Assembly: GCA_020247005.1 (NCBI GenBank)
Contig: JADCJN010000204.1
Coordinates: 1 to 42,166, forward strand
Source of the DNA: Silvanigrellales bacterium
GTDB taxonomy: Bacteria; Bdellovibrionota_B; Oligoflexia; Silvanigrellales; Silvanigrellaceae
Length of the DNA stretch: 42,166 nt
Direction: 5' to 3'
Part shown: positions 33,007 through 40,817 of the stretch, piece after piece
Layout of the letters: the number at the start of each line of letters is the position of its first letter
Position numbering within the stretch: position 1 is the stretch's first letter
Notes under the pieces: generated by a model
Told to the model about the DNA's origin: nothing
The model's input: only the letters and a program-made list of their open reading frames with translations
Databases searched by the model: none
Made by a program: the position numbers and the translations under genes

Positions 33007-33132
33007 TCAACCCAAAAACTGTCGACCATCTCGCTGTTCTAGGCGATCGAGCTCGACCAGCAAACTTTGCATATTTAGCGCAAAACATTCCGCGTCACCC
33101 AATCTAGGAAACAAGAAAACTGCGACATGAAA
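33007..33132 (-). pseudogene. Possible C-terminal remnant of a glycosyltransferase
   Basis: On the minus strand the frame is open from just after a TGA at 33135-33133 to a TGA at 33009-33007, 41 codons. It includes LFPRLGDAECFALNMQ, then LLVELDRLEQRDG. The pattern 'FP.GDAE.FA..M..LL.....L' is common at the end of GT4 enzymes, where it forms the last helices of the donor domain. There is no start codon context, and the rest of a gene is missing. The resemblance is short and could be chance. Confidence 0.3.
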
Positions 33133-33473
33133 TCAAAATGCACATTATCAACCCGCATTGAATGGAACAATGCTGCCGTCAGTATCCTATGCCCCTGACC
33201 GGTAGACTCCCAGGTTTGAAGATACGGTGTCCGGCTCAGACGGAGAGCACTACAAGCACACTCAGCCCGAGCCAGTTTACAATCCACTGCGTCCCATTTG
33301 GACACACAAAAGGGTCGACTTTGCGGTCCGAACGCGTAAGGCAAACTCCAACCAAATTGGCTCCCAAAGGCTATGTGACAGCACCAGGGGCCCGGCACAC
33401 GCAAGGCGAATAATATCGTAATAATCTTCCCACGAAGATCAAATTCCACACTTGTCTGCGGCGAGGACGCTCC

Positions 33474-33599
33474 TCACAATGAAAACAATCCCAATAAGGA
33501 GTTACGCCCCAAAAACAGGAATCGGAGCACAAGCGGCATGAGTGCCAGTGAACACACCAACGATGTGGCGAAAGTCAGCATGAGTTGCAAACTCAGCAC
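33474..33599 (-). pseudogene. Truncated 5' end of a second WecA-family gene
   Basis: A minus-strand ORF starts at GTG 33599, with GGAGG about five bases upstream, and stops at 33474 after 41 codons. Its first ~26 residues align without gaps to the start of the intact WecA-like protein at 29896-31707. Both begin (V/M)LSLQL, and both contain SLVCSLALMP and an RF pair at the same spacing. At DNA level many third positions differ, so it is a diverged homologue rather than a recent copy. After 'LRF' the similarity ends abruptly; the rest of the gene, including every catalytic motif, is missing. It lies directly downstream of the GT2 gene at 33691 on the same strand, as if it had been the next gene of an older operon. 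Confidence 0.75.
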
Positions 33600-33690
33600 G
33601 ATGCCTCCGTCCGCGAAAAAGGTTGTTGTGATCTATTTGAGTGGAAAGGAATCTTGAGCAAACAGAAGGTAAACTGTTCTGTAGCCGAGT

Positions 33691-34695
33691 TCAAAGGCCT
33701 CCCGCTTTCCCAAGCCTTCCCCGCATCCCGTCCCAGGTTCCTCGCAGGCAGGCTGCAGACTTTTGAAAGAACCCCCCTTGTTCATGAGAAAGCATTTTGC
33801 ACTGCCAAAACAGGAACTTTATGCGCCACAAAAGGCAAAAGAACTTCCAGAAGCCTTGGGAGGCCTGAAGTTCAAGCCAGGTATGGTTGCGGCAAATGTA
33901 GTAGAGCCTGAGTGCAGAATAGTGTGGCAACCGCAGCCAAAGCTTCCGAAATCGCGACTGCACAATGCGGGTTTCACCCAAGGCATGTTTCATAGGAGCA
34001 CGAGGCACAACGACAACGCGAAACTGCGCACGCCGCACCTCCAGGCACATGGCGTGGTCGACACCATCTATGAACAAAGCGGGCCAGGGGAGGGCTAACC
34101 AAGGCAGGGCGGCCAAATTCACCAATGTGCCCGAGGTGATGGTGGCGTCGCAGTCATAGGGTTCGAGCGCGTAAGGCGATTCATCAGGAGTGTCGACGGA
34201 GGGAAGGGGTGCGCGCTGAGGCCTCACAAAGCGGAACTTTCGAAACTCAAGCCCGTGTAACGGCGCGCCATCGGGCTGCACCAGAGGAAGGCAACAGGCG
34301 AGCGCAACTCGAGGGTCACCTGCAACTTTTTTGAGCTCTGCATGCGCCTGAAAACTGGGCACGCTGTCTTGATCGAAGAGCCACAGGTGCGTGAAGCGCT
34401 GCTGCGCAGCCAAACAGAAGGCAATTTGTAGCGCACCTGAAATGCCGAGGTTTTCGGGATGATGTTCGTAAAAAAGTAAAAAACGGCTTTGCGAGGCGAG
34501 AGCCTCCACATGCTCTTGATGGGGGGATGGGGAGTTGTCGACCACCACAATGCCAGCAATGCTTTCCGTTTGTTTTTGAAGTGACTCAAACAACGATGCG
34601 AGGCCGCCGAGGTCGCCGTAGAGCGTCACCATGGCCAACGTGCGTGAGGCGCCTTCGGGGCGCTGCAGCGTGCTGACGGTCGAGGATTGAATCAT
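33691..34695 (-). CDS. GT2 glycosyltransferase, rhamnosyltransferase-like
   Basis: A 334-aa GT2 enzyme. TLAMVTLYGDLGGLASLFESL begins the GT-A fold after a short leader (usual form 'vvt.yn...l...l.sl'). IVVVDNSPSP (~50-60), HHPENLGISGALQIA (~78-92) and HLWLFDQDSVP (~103-113, the Asp-x-Asp site) match rhamnosyltransferases of the WbbL/RfbF type. TSGTLVNLAALP and FIDGVDHAMCLEVRR follow. The C-terminal ~60 residues are aromatic and basic, as in membrane-associated members. I start it at ATG 34695, because the frame upstream overlaps the control region of the divergent lipoprotein gene. It stands immediately upstream of the WecA-like remnant. Confidence 0.8.
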   Translation of the reverse strand: MIQSSTVSTLQRPEGASRTLAMVTLYGDLGGLASLFESLQKQTESIAGIVVVDNSPSPHQEHVEALASQSRFLLFYEHHPENLGISGALQIAFCLAAQQRFTHLWLFDQDSVPSFQAHAELKKVAGDPRVALACCLPLVQPDGAPLHGLEFRKFRFVRPQRAPLPSVDTPDESPYALEPYDCDATITSGTLVNLAALPWLALPWPALFIDGVDHAMCLEVRRAQFRVVVVPRAPMKHALGETRIVQSRFRKLWLRLPHYSALRLYYICRNHTWLELQASQGFWKFFCLLWRIKFLFWQCKMLSHEQGGFFQKSAACLRGTWDGMRGRLGKAGGL

Positions 34696-34833
34696 GTCTG
34701 GAATCTTTCCGAATTCACAAAGTCGTGTCAATGCGACCGAGCCCGGCAAGTCGTGCGCAGCGCAGCGGCTCCCGGTGAACCGATGCAATCCTTCGAGTGC
34801 AATTTGAAAGCCTGGGCATTGGGGAACGAAGAC

Positions 34834-36489
34834 GTGCGAATCGAATTTTTTCTAACGCACCAAAGAAAAGCCCGACATTGCAGTGGTATCGGCGTTTGCG
34901 CAAGCGCACTGCTTGTGGGTGTGTTGGGCTCGTGCAACCCCGCTCCCAAGGTTCTGGTCCACAGGGAAAAAGAACCTCCCGCCAGGGAAACCGACGCCTT
35001 CAAAACACCCTCGCACCAATGCGACAGTGTTCTTCCAGAGTCGGAGTCGGTGTTTTTACTTTCCGGTAAAGCCTACGAAAACGAGATGCGGAAGCTGTGG
35101 AACTGGACACGCCCGGACGGGCTTTCACCCGAGGCAGCCGCATCCGAGCGTTTGGTGGCTTTAGACGCCGAAGGGCAGTGCTTGAGTGAAAACCTCAGAA
35201 TGCACCTCGCGAACACATTTGCTTTGACCAAAGAACTCGCCAACGCGGCTTTGACACCCGAAGGGCCTGCCCTGGCCGACCTCTTGTCTGAAATTGAAAG
35301 GCGACCGGTGTCTGCCGAGGAGGTGGATGCCAAACGAACTGCCGCGCAACAAGAGGCTGTTTCTTTCAACGAGCACACGTTCATTTCCACTCTTCTTGGC
35401 CAGACCCTGACAGCACCCGCGTTCTTGCTCCCCCCAAAGCTCCCCCGCTCGCGTGGAGCTGAAATGCTGCAGTCCGCTTTGGGCCGAGCATCGCTTGTTC
35501 ATGCGTTCAGCTTCGCCCTCCAAGACGCCTCTGCACCCCCTTCGGACGTCAAACGCCTGAGTGCGCTGAAATCGTCTGCATTCAAAAATGCATTGAGCGC
35601 ATTGGCAGTGAAATGGATGGGCGAGGGGGCCTTCCATCGAAAAGCCATCGGCATTGCCGAGAGCTACCTGGGCATTGAAGCTTTGCGTTCCAATAAGGGC
35701 TCTTCGTTGAGCGAGGTGCAACGGCGCGAAATTCTCAGGGACTTCGACGACTACACCGTCCGCACGCTCCTTCAGCCCGGGTCCGGTTTTGCAAAATTCT
35801 TCACTCAGGCTGACTCTTTGTCGTCTCCAACCTTGGACAGCTTCCACCCCGATTCAAGCCTAGACGCCGACACGGGGCGTCATATTTGGCGCGCTGAAAA
35901 ACGAAAGGGTGCGCTCGGCCACCCTGCTTTCCTCATTGTTCACGCGAATTATGCGCAGCCTGATCCCGTGAAACGGGGGGTTGCCGTGTTGCAAAATATA
36001 CTTTGCATCTCGCTTCCTTCCCCGCCAGCCGACGCCCTTGAGCAAAAAATCCCGGACCCACCAGAGTCCACCAATCGCGAACGCTTCGAATTTTTGGCCA
36101 CGTTCCCTGCCTGCGCAAGCTGCCACCGGATTATAAATCCGGTGGGGTACTTATTCGAAGAATACGACCAGATCGGGCGGTTTCGGGCAATGGACGCAGG
36201 CAAACCCGTGGATGCGTCGGGTCATCTTCCCGATATGGCCGCGCTGGAAGGGGAAGCCATGCCACCCCGCATGCAAAGCATCGCGGACCTCTCGACATGG
36301 ATTTCACAATCGCGCAAAGCGAGAGGCTGTTTTGCCGAGAGGGTTCAAAAAACGCTTCTTCCCTCCTTTTCTGAAGGCCTCGCTGGCCCAACCCAAGCTT
36401 TTTTGGACACAGGAGATTTTCGCACGCTCGTTCTGAACAGCCTGTGGCACGCGGTCTTCACAGAAGACCACCCCGGAGACGCGAAATGA
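34834..36489 (+). CDS. DUF1592/DUF1588-type lipoprotein with a CxxCH heme motif
   Basis: A 551-aa exported protein. A hydrophobic segment ends in the lipobox LGSC, so Cys34 is the probable lipidation site. The middle contains ASLVHAFSFALQDAS and EILRDFDDYTVRTLL, diverged DUF1592-like regions. QPDPVKRGVAVLQNILC leads into the DUF1588 core FPACASCHRIINPVGYLFEEYDQIGRFR, where C427-A-S-C-H431 is a c-type heme-binding pattern. A DUF1585-like end follows. These proteins occur with DUF1552 partners in Planctomycetota and Myxococcota; their role is uncertain. Several starts are possible: GTG 34834 (GGGGA seven bases upstream), ATG 34783 or TTG 34687. I chose the one giving the shortest signal peptide. 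The stop overlaps the next start (ATGA). Confidence 0.75.
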   Translation: MRIEFFLTHQRKARHCSGIGVCASALLVGVLGSCNPAPKVLVHREKEPPARETDAFKTPSHQCDSVLPESESVFLLSGKAYENEMRKLWNWTRPDGLSPEAAASERLVALDAEGQCLSENLRMHLANTFALTKELANAALTPEGPALADLLSEIERRPVSAEEVDAKRTAAQQEAVSFNEHTFISTLLGQTLTAPAFLLPPKLPRSRGAEMLQSALGRASLVHAFSFALQDASAPPSDVKRLSALKSSAFKNALSALAVKWMGEGAFHRKAIGIAESYLGIEALRSNKGSSLSEVQRREILRDFDDYTVRTLLQPGSGFAKFFTQADSLSSPTLDSFHPDSSLDADTGRHIWRAEKRKGALGHPAFLIVHANYAQPDPVKRGVAVLQNILCISLPSPPADALEQKIPDPPESTNRERFEFLATFPACASCHRIINPVGYLFEEYDQIGRFRAMDAGKPVDASGHLPDMAALEGEAMPPRMQSIADLSTWISQSRKARGCFAERVQKTLLPSFSEGLAGPTQAFLDTGDFRTLVLNSLWHAVFTEDHPGDAK

Positions 36490-37853
36490 TCATGAACAGA
36501 CGCAAACTTTTGTCGCGCGCATTGAAAGCCTCGGTTTTCGGTCTGGCTGCGCATGGCATTCGCAATGTCTCTTTGGCCGACGGCGTCGGATCGCCTCGTC
36601 TTTTGTTTGTCTTCACGCCGTGCGGACACACTCCCGGCTGGCGGAAAGGACAGTCGGCAAAAAAAGTGGTGCTCGACCCCACGATGATGCCGCTTCAAAA
36701 GTACCAGGACAGAACAACGCTGATTGAAGGCCTCTCACTTGGCCATTTCGACTACGTGAAACTCAATGGTCATTGGGGCGCTTTGCACAGCCTTCTTACA
36801 GCGCGCAAGGCCGACACGGTGAAGGGCAATAGACCCGACCTCAGTGAGGCCAGCAGCGCCTCATTCGACCAAGTCATGGGGCGATTGATTGGGAAAGACT
36901 GCCCCTTGTCTGCAGTGGTGGCCGGTGGCCCGGAAACGTCGAACACCGTGGGACAGCTCTTATTAAGTTGGCACGACAAAGGCAGGGCGGCTTTGCCCAT
37001 TCACGATCCGAAGCTTCTTTATTTTCTCCTTTTTGGCACAGGCAGCAGCGAAACCGAGGCACACACCGATGCCTCGCGAAACGCAGCAGCGTGGGAAGCG
37101 GCCGTGGTGGAAGAGAATTTGCGCAACGCAACTTCACTCCTCCGGGAGGCTGCTCCCGAAGAGCGCCCTGTGCTCGAAGCCTATTTTTCTGCCTTCGAAA
37201 CCATGGCGGGCAGCATAAAGTCGACGCGAGAACGCGAAGCAAGCCAACGTTCGACTCGAACGGAAGACACGACCTTTTCGAATATGGCTGGGCTTACTCC
37301 CATTGCCGACATCGCTGGCCAAATGGACCTGCAGAGCAGGCTCCTGGCCGCGGGCCTCGCCTTTGAATCGACGCGTGTGGCCACTTACGTCATGGCACCT
37401 TCGCCCAGCTACATGGTAGTTCCCGGGGCCGACAAAGGACACCACTTCCACTCCGACTCCGAAGAACATTATTCCAAATTCGACACCTTTTACGCGGAGC
37501 GAATGAAGACGCTTCTCGATGCCCTGGACAGCTACCCCGAGGGCGACGGCACTGTGCTCGACAACACGCTCGTGGTGCAAATGTCAGAAATCTCTTGGCC
37601 ACCCCAGAACCACGTTCACGACAATTTACCGGTGTTTCTTTTCGGCGGACTTCCTCGGAAGACCCTTGCCATGGGGCAACACATCCACTTCCCGACCTTC
37701 GGCAAAGGGCGGGGGGCGATAAATGAGAATCCTTCGAACCGCCGCATCGGCGAGCTGTATTTGACCCTGGCTGAAGCTGTTGGCCACCCATTTTCGGGAT
37801 TTGGGGACGACCTGAACACGCGTGTTCTCAGGGAACTCTTGGCAGCGCGTTGA
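36486..37853 (+). CDS. DUF1552 family protein with Tat-type signal
   Basis: A 455-aa exported protein. The N-terminus MIMNRRKLLSRALKASVFG carries a twin-arginine pair before a hydrophobic stretch, suggesting Tat export in folded form, perhaps with a cofactor. The mature part shows the DUF1552 pattern: LLFVFTPCGHTPG, HWGALHSLLTA, SFDQVMGRLIG, YVMAPSPSYMVVPG, HHFHSDSEEHY and VVQMSEISW. Many conserved His/Asp/Glu residues resemble the metal-dependent sulfatase/phosphatase-like or DUF1501 group, but the activity is unknown. ATG 36486 overlaps the stop of the DUF1588 gene, and the two families co-occur in other genomes, so they very probably act together. A strong palindrome follows three bases after its stop. 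Confidence 0.8.
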   Translation: MIMNRRKLLSRALKASVFGLAAHGIRNVSLADGVGSPRLLFVFTPCGHTPGWRKGQSAKKVVLDPTMMPLQKYQDRTTLIEGLSLGHFDYVKLNGHWGALHSLLTARKADTVKGNRPDLSEASSASFDQVMGRLIGKDCPLSAVVAGGPETSNTVGQLLLSWHDKGRAALPIHDPKLLYFLLFGTGSSETEAHTDASRNAAAWEAAVVEENLRNATSLLREAAPEERPVLEAYFSAFETMAGSIKSTREREASQRSTRTEDTTFSNMAGLTPIADIAGQMDLQSRLLAAGLAFESTRVATYVMAPSPSYMVVPGADKGHHFHSDSEEHYSKFDTFYAERMKTLLDALDSYPEGDGTVLDNTLVVQMSEISWPPQNHVHDNLPVFLFGGLPRKTLAMGQHIHFPTFGKGRGAINENPSNRRIGELYLTLAEAVGHPFSGFGDDLNTRVLRELLAAR

Positions 37854-37855
37854 AT

Positions 37856-37885
37856 TTCAATTCCGGCGCGCGCCGGGCAATTGAA
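37856..37885. repeat. Perfect GC palindrome with flanking arms (hairpin; terminator or operator candidate)
   Basis: TTCAATT (37856-37862) and AATTGAA (37879-37885) flank the self-complementary core CCGGCGCGCGCCGG (37863-37876), with two unpaired bases on one side. As RNA it would form a very stable stem right after the DUF1552 stop codon. No T-run follows, so it is not a classical intrinsic terminator. The right arm provides the TTGAAC of a promoter candidate, so it could be an operator or mRNA 3'-end stabiliser. Confidence 0.55.
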
Positions 37886-37909
37886 CCGGGTGCAGGAATC
37901 TTCTACGCT
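37881..37909 (+). promoter_or_regulatory. Candidate promoter for the WecB-like operon
   Basis: TTGAAC (37881-37886), a 17-bp spacer and TACGCT (37904-37909) stand 36 bp before the GTG start at 37945. The match is moderate (four and three of six bases). The -35 lies on the right arm of the palindrome at 37856-37885. Confidence 0.25.
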
Positions 37910-37944
37910 GACGGGGCTCAGAACACCAACGCGCGCAGGCCCCC

Positions 37945-39048
37945 GTGATTCACGTCGTTATTGGCACCAAAGCCCAGCTCATTAAAATGGCACCGCTCAT
38001 GCTCGCCCTGCAAAAGGCAAGCGTCCATTACAATTTCATTTTTACTGGCCAACACCAAGAGACCATCAACGACCTCCGAGAGAATTTCTCGCTCAAGGCC
38101 CCCGACGTCACGCTTCATTCGGGCAAAGACGTCACGTCTCTTCCCATGATGCTCATGTGGATTCTCAAAATCCTATTCAACACGATTTTTCGACGCCACC
38201 GTATTTTTGATGGCGACACTTCGAAGGAAAGTGTTGTGCTTGTGCATGGCGACACCTTTTCAACACTCCTGGGCGCGTTGATGGGCAAAGTGGCTGGCAT
38301 GCGCGTGGGCCATGTTGAGTCGGGGTTGAGGTCTTTCAACCTTTGGCACCCGTTTCCGGAAGAACTCACAAGGCTGGCTGTGTTCCGCTTAAGCGATGTT
38401 TTTTACTGCCCCGGGCCTTGGGCTCTTTCGAATGTTGCAAAGTACAATGGCGAGAAAGTGGACACAGGGTACAACACCCTTATGGACGCGCTTCGCCTTG
38501 CAACCGATAGCTTCCAAGGTGCGGCATCGACAGGCACAGGTGAGCCGCTCTGCCCAGGTCATCCTTATTGCGTCATCACCATCCACCGGTTCGAAAACAT
38601 CTTTTCGCAATCCACGCTTGAAATGATTGTGGCCCTTGTCGAGCGCATTGCCTCCAAAGTGCAGGCCGTTTTCATATTGCACCCTGTCACGGAGCGCCGT
38701 TTGCGGGAATTTGGTTTGATGGAGCGAATGCGCTCGAACCGTCGCGTGGAATTGAGGCCCCGCTCCGATTACTTCACTTTCATGCGTTTGGTGCAGTCGT
38801 CGGAATTTCTCGTGTCTGACGGAGGCAGCAATCAAGAAGAAGCTTTTTATATGGGAAAGCCGTGTCTTCTGCTGCGACGTGCCACGGAACGTCAAGAGGG
38901 CATGGGTGTGAACACGGTTCTGAGCAACTATAACACGGACACCATCGACGACTTTCTCAACACTTACGAAACACTGTCTAGCCCTGCCCGTTACATGGAG
39001 CATTCTCCCACGGCACTCATCCTCGCTCATTTGCGGGAATCGCAGTGA
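37945..39048 (+). CDS. UDP-HexNAc 2-epimerase, WecB-like (non-hydrolysing type)
   Basis: A 367-aa GT-B-fold epimerase related to WecB/MnaA, which interconverts UDP-GlcNAc and UDP-ManNAc. VVIGTKAQLIKMAPL (4-18) replaces the usual GTRPExIK, a variant I associate with a sub-family of surface-polysaccharide clusters. VHGDTFSTLLGAL, GHVESGLRSFN, PFPEELTRL and SDGGSNQEEAFYMGKPCLLLR are the remaining epimerase motifs. Because the N-terminal Arg/Glu are changed, activity on UDP-GlcNAc should not be assumed; it could act on another UDP-amino sugar. It starts with GTG at 37945 and its TGA overlaps the GTG of the next gene (GTGA). It heads a three-gene plus operon. Confidence 0.75.
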   Translation: MIHVVIGTKAQLIKMAPLMLALQKASVHYNFIFTGQHQETINDLRENFSLKAPDVTLHSGKDVTSLPMMLMWILKILFNTIFRRHRIFDGDTSKESVVLVHGDTFSTLLGALMGKVAGMRVGHVESGLRSFNLWHPFPEELTRLAVFRLSDVFYCPGPWALSNVAKYNGEKVDTGYNTLMDALRLATDSFQGAASTGTGEPLCPGHPYCVITIHRFENIFSQSTLEMIVALVERIASKVQAVFILHPVTERRLREFGLMERMRSNRRVELRPRSDYFTFMRLVQSSEFLVSDGGSNQEEAFYMGKPCLLLRRATERQEGMGVNTVLSNYNTDTIDDFLNTYETLSSPARYMEHSPTALILAHLRESQ

Positions 39049-40817
39049 GCGCTCCCCCACTGAAAACGGGCAGGATGGCGGGCTGGAAGGCGGTTCTCGG
39101 CCTCACATTGAGTTTCGTGCTCGTGGGCATCTGCGTCTGGTTCGTTCTGAAGGATGCCAACACCCTTTCGCGCCTTGCAAACACCAATCCGCTGGGCATT
39201 GGGATTGCCTCGCTCTGCATGATAGCCTTTCTTTGGTCGAACGGACTCGTTCTGAATGAAATGCTTCGAGCCTGGAATGTGAGCCTCAAACCTCTCACTT
39301 CGTTTTCTTTGAGTGTCGTAACGAACGCAGGAAACACGTTCCTCCCTCTCTCTGCAGGCATGGGCCTGCGCGCGTTGTACCTTCGAAAAACGCTGGGAGT
39401 CCCTTTGCCTGCGTTTCTGGGCGCCTTGGCAGGCATTTATATCGTCAATTTTCTTGTTGTCTTTGCAACGGGCTTCGTGATGCTAGCGCTTCTGCGCGCG
39501 AATGGCTCTGCTCTTTCCCACTGGCTTTTGGTGGCATTTGGCATAGCCACTTCAGGACTTGCTTTTGTGGCCTTTGCACCTCTTGTGGCGCCTCGCTTCG
39601 CAAACAAAGGCTTGAAAAGGCTTTCAGTCCTGATGCCGGGTTCCGTCGCAAAGCGTTTCTTCAACATCTTCACCAGTTGGCAAGCATTGCTTGCCGACAA
39701 GCGCGCGGTAGGAACCATCGCGCTCTATTCCATTCTGAACGTGGCACTTTCCAGTGGTCTACTTTGGGGTAGCTTTTCCGCTCTCGGAGAATCGCTGTCC
39801 ATGGAATCCGCTCTCTTTCTGTCGGTGATGAACAGCCTCGCCATTTTCTTGAAAATAACACCTGGCAATTTGGGCGTGAATGAAGTTCTTCTGCTTGCAG
39901 CTGGCTCCACACTCTCTCTTGACCCTGGGCTTGTGGCCTTGGCTGCGGGAATATCTCGTGCCGTTCAATATGGAACAATGCTTTTCTTGCTGCCCTTTGG
40001 GCTTGTCTTTTTGTTCGGAGCGGGGTGGAAGGCCTCCTTGGCAGAAGCCTCCCACTCCATGCGAAAAAACGCATTCGCGACAAACACAGGGGAATCCGAC
40101 ATGACGCCTTCTTTGGGTTCACCTCCAAGTGAAAGTCATCGCAAGGCCTTGCACGGAAAAGAGTACGCGGAAGCTTTTGAGGCCAAGCAAGACCCCCAGC
40201 GCATTGGACGCATTCTGGAGCGCCTGTCCATTCCCGAGGGCGGACAAATATTGGATGTCGGGTGTGGCAATGCGCTCGCATTGGAATGGCTCGAGACCCT
40301 CACTCCGAACCGTATCGGCGGTTATACTGGCGTCGATTTTTCGGAAGAACTGCTTGCCTTCGCCCTCGCTCGCCAAAAAGCACTGGGCGCCCAGCATGCG
40401 CGCTTTTTCCAAGGCTCGTTGAAAGAACTTCTTTCAAAATTTGGAGCTTCTTGGGTCGACCTTGCCTTTGCCTTCGACGTTTCGGAACATGTGGCTGACG
40501 ACGAATGGCTCGAGGCCTGTAGGGATGTGCGCAAGGCGCTCAAACCTGGGGGCGAGTTCGTGCTCCACACTCCCAATGCGGGATTTTTTCTTGAACAGAT
40601 GAAGGCCCGCAATTTTATTGTGCGTCAGTTCCCAGAGCACATTGCTGTGAGAGATGCCAAACAGAACCTAGCGCTGCTCAAAGAGGCCGGATTCTCGCAA
40701 GTCACAATCCAAATTCTTCCCCACTACAACGTGCTGCGATATGTTCACCCTCTGACAAAACTTCCGGGGCTCGGACGTCTCTTCGAAGCCCGTTTGCTCT
40801 TGACGGCCACAGCATGA
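39045..40817 (+). CDS. Fusion: LPG-synthase-TM/UPF0104 membrane domain + SAM methyltransferase
   Basis: A 590-aa two-domain protein. Residues ~12-335 form the UPF0104 / lysylphosphatidylglycerol-synthase TM domain with about eight helices. Family marks are NAGNTFLPLSAGMGLRALYL (~86-105) and FLKITPGNLGVNEVLLLAAG (~267-286). Some relatives are implicated in moving or modifying lipid-linked sugars. A ~35-residue polar linker leads to a class I methyltransferase: QILDVGCGNALALEWL (~401-416), YTGVDFSEELL, AFAFDVSEHV and LKPGGEFVLHTPN. The two families normally occur as separate proteins, and I see no frameshift or internal stop at the joint. A methyltransferase anchored at the membrane could act on a lipid-linked glycan. 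GTG 39045 overlaps the WecB-like stop, and the end overlaps the GT2 start (ATGA). Confidence 0.8.
   Translation: MSAPPLKTGRMAGWKAVLGLTLSFVLVGICVWFVLKDANTLSRLANTNPLGIGIASLCMIAFLWSNGLVLNEMLRAWNVSLKPLTSFSLSVVTNAGNTFLPLSAGMGLRALYLRKTLGVPLPAFLGALAGIYIVNFLVVFATGFVMLALLRANGSALSHWLLVAFGIATSGLAFVAFAPLVAPRFANKGLKRLSVLMPGSVAKRFFNIFTSWQALLADKRAVGTIALYSILNVALSSGLLWGSFSALGESLSMESALFLSVMNSLAIFLKITPGNLGVNEVLLLAAGSTLSLDPGLVALAAGISRAVQYGTMLFLLPFGLVFLFGAGWKASLAEASHSMRKNAFATNTGESDMTPSLGSPPSESHRKALHGKEYAEAFEAKQDPQRIGRILERLSIPEGGQILDVGCGNALALEWLETLTPNRIGGYTGVDFSEELLAFALARQKALGAQHARFFQGSLKELLSKFGASWVDLAFAFDVSEHVADDEWLEACRDVRKALKPGGEFVLHTPNAGFFLEQMKARNFIVRQFPEHIAVRDAKQNLALLKEAGFSQVTIQILPHYNVLRYVHPLTKLPGLGRLFEARLLLTATA

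Larger units (their letters stand above)
32926..33690. other. 765-bp region with no intact gene, holding coding remnants
   Basis: This gap separates the minus-strand galE from the minus-strand GT2 at 33691-34695. It is richer in A/T than its flanks and stop-broken in all frames over any length comparable to a gene. On the minus strand it contains a 41-codon ORF that begins like the WecA-family gene (33474-33599) and a shorter stretch reminiscent of a glycosyltransferase tail (33007-33132). I read it as the scar of a cassette exchange. The galE promoter should also lie here, but I cannot place it. Confidence 0.6.

Noticed and set aside
33075-33449. A 124-codon minus-strand ORF in the gene-poor region
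   Set aside because: Its product has no motif and an irregular composition, and it lies in another frame than both remnants seen there. I treat it as chance opening in degraded DNA.
33585-33911. A 108-codon plus-strand ORF at the end of the gap
   Set aside because: Most of it is antisense to the GT2 gene and it has no family resemblance.
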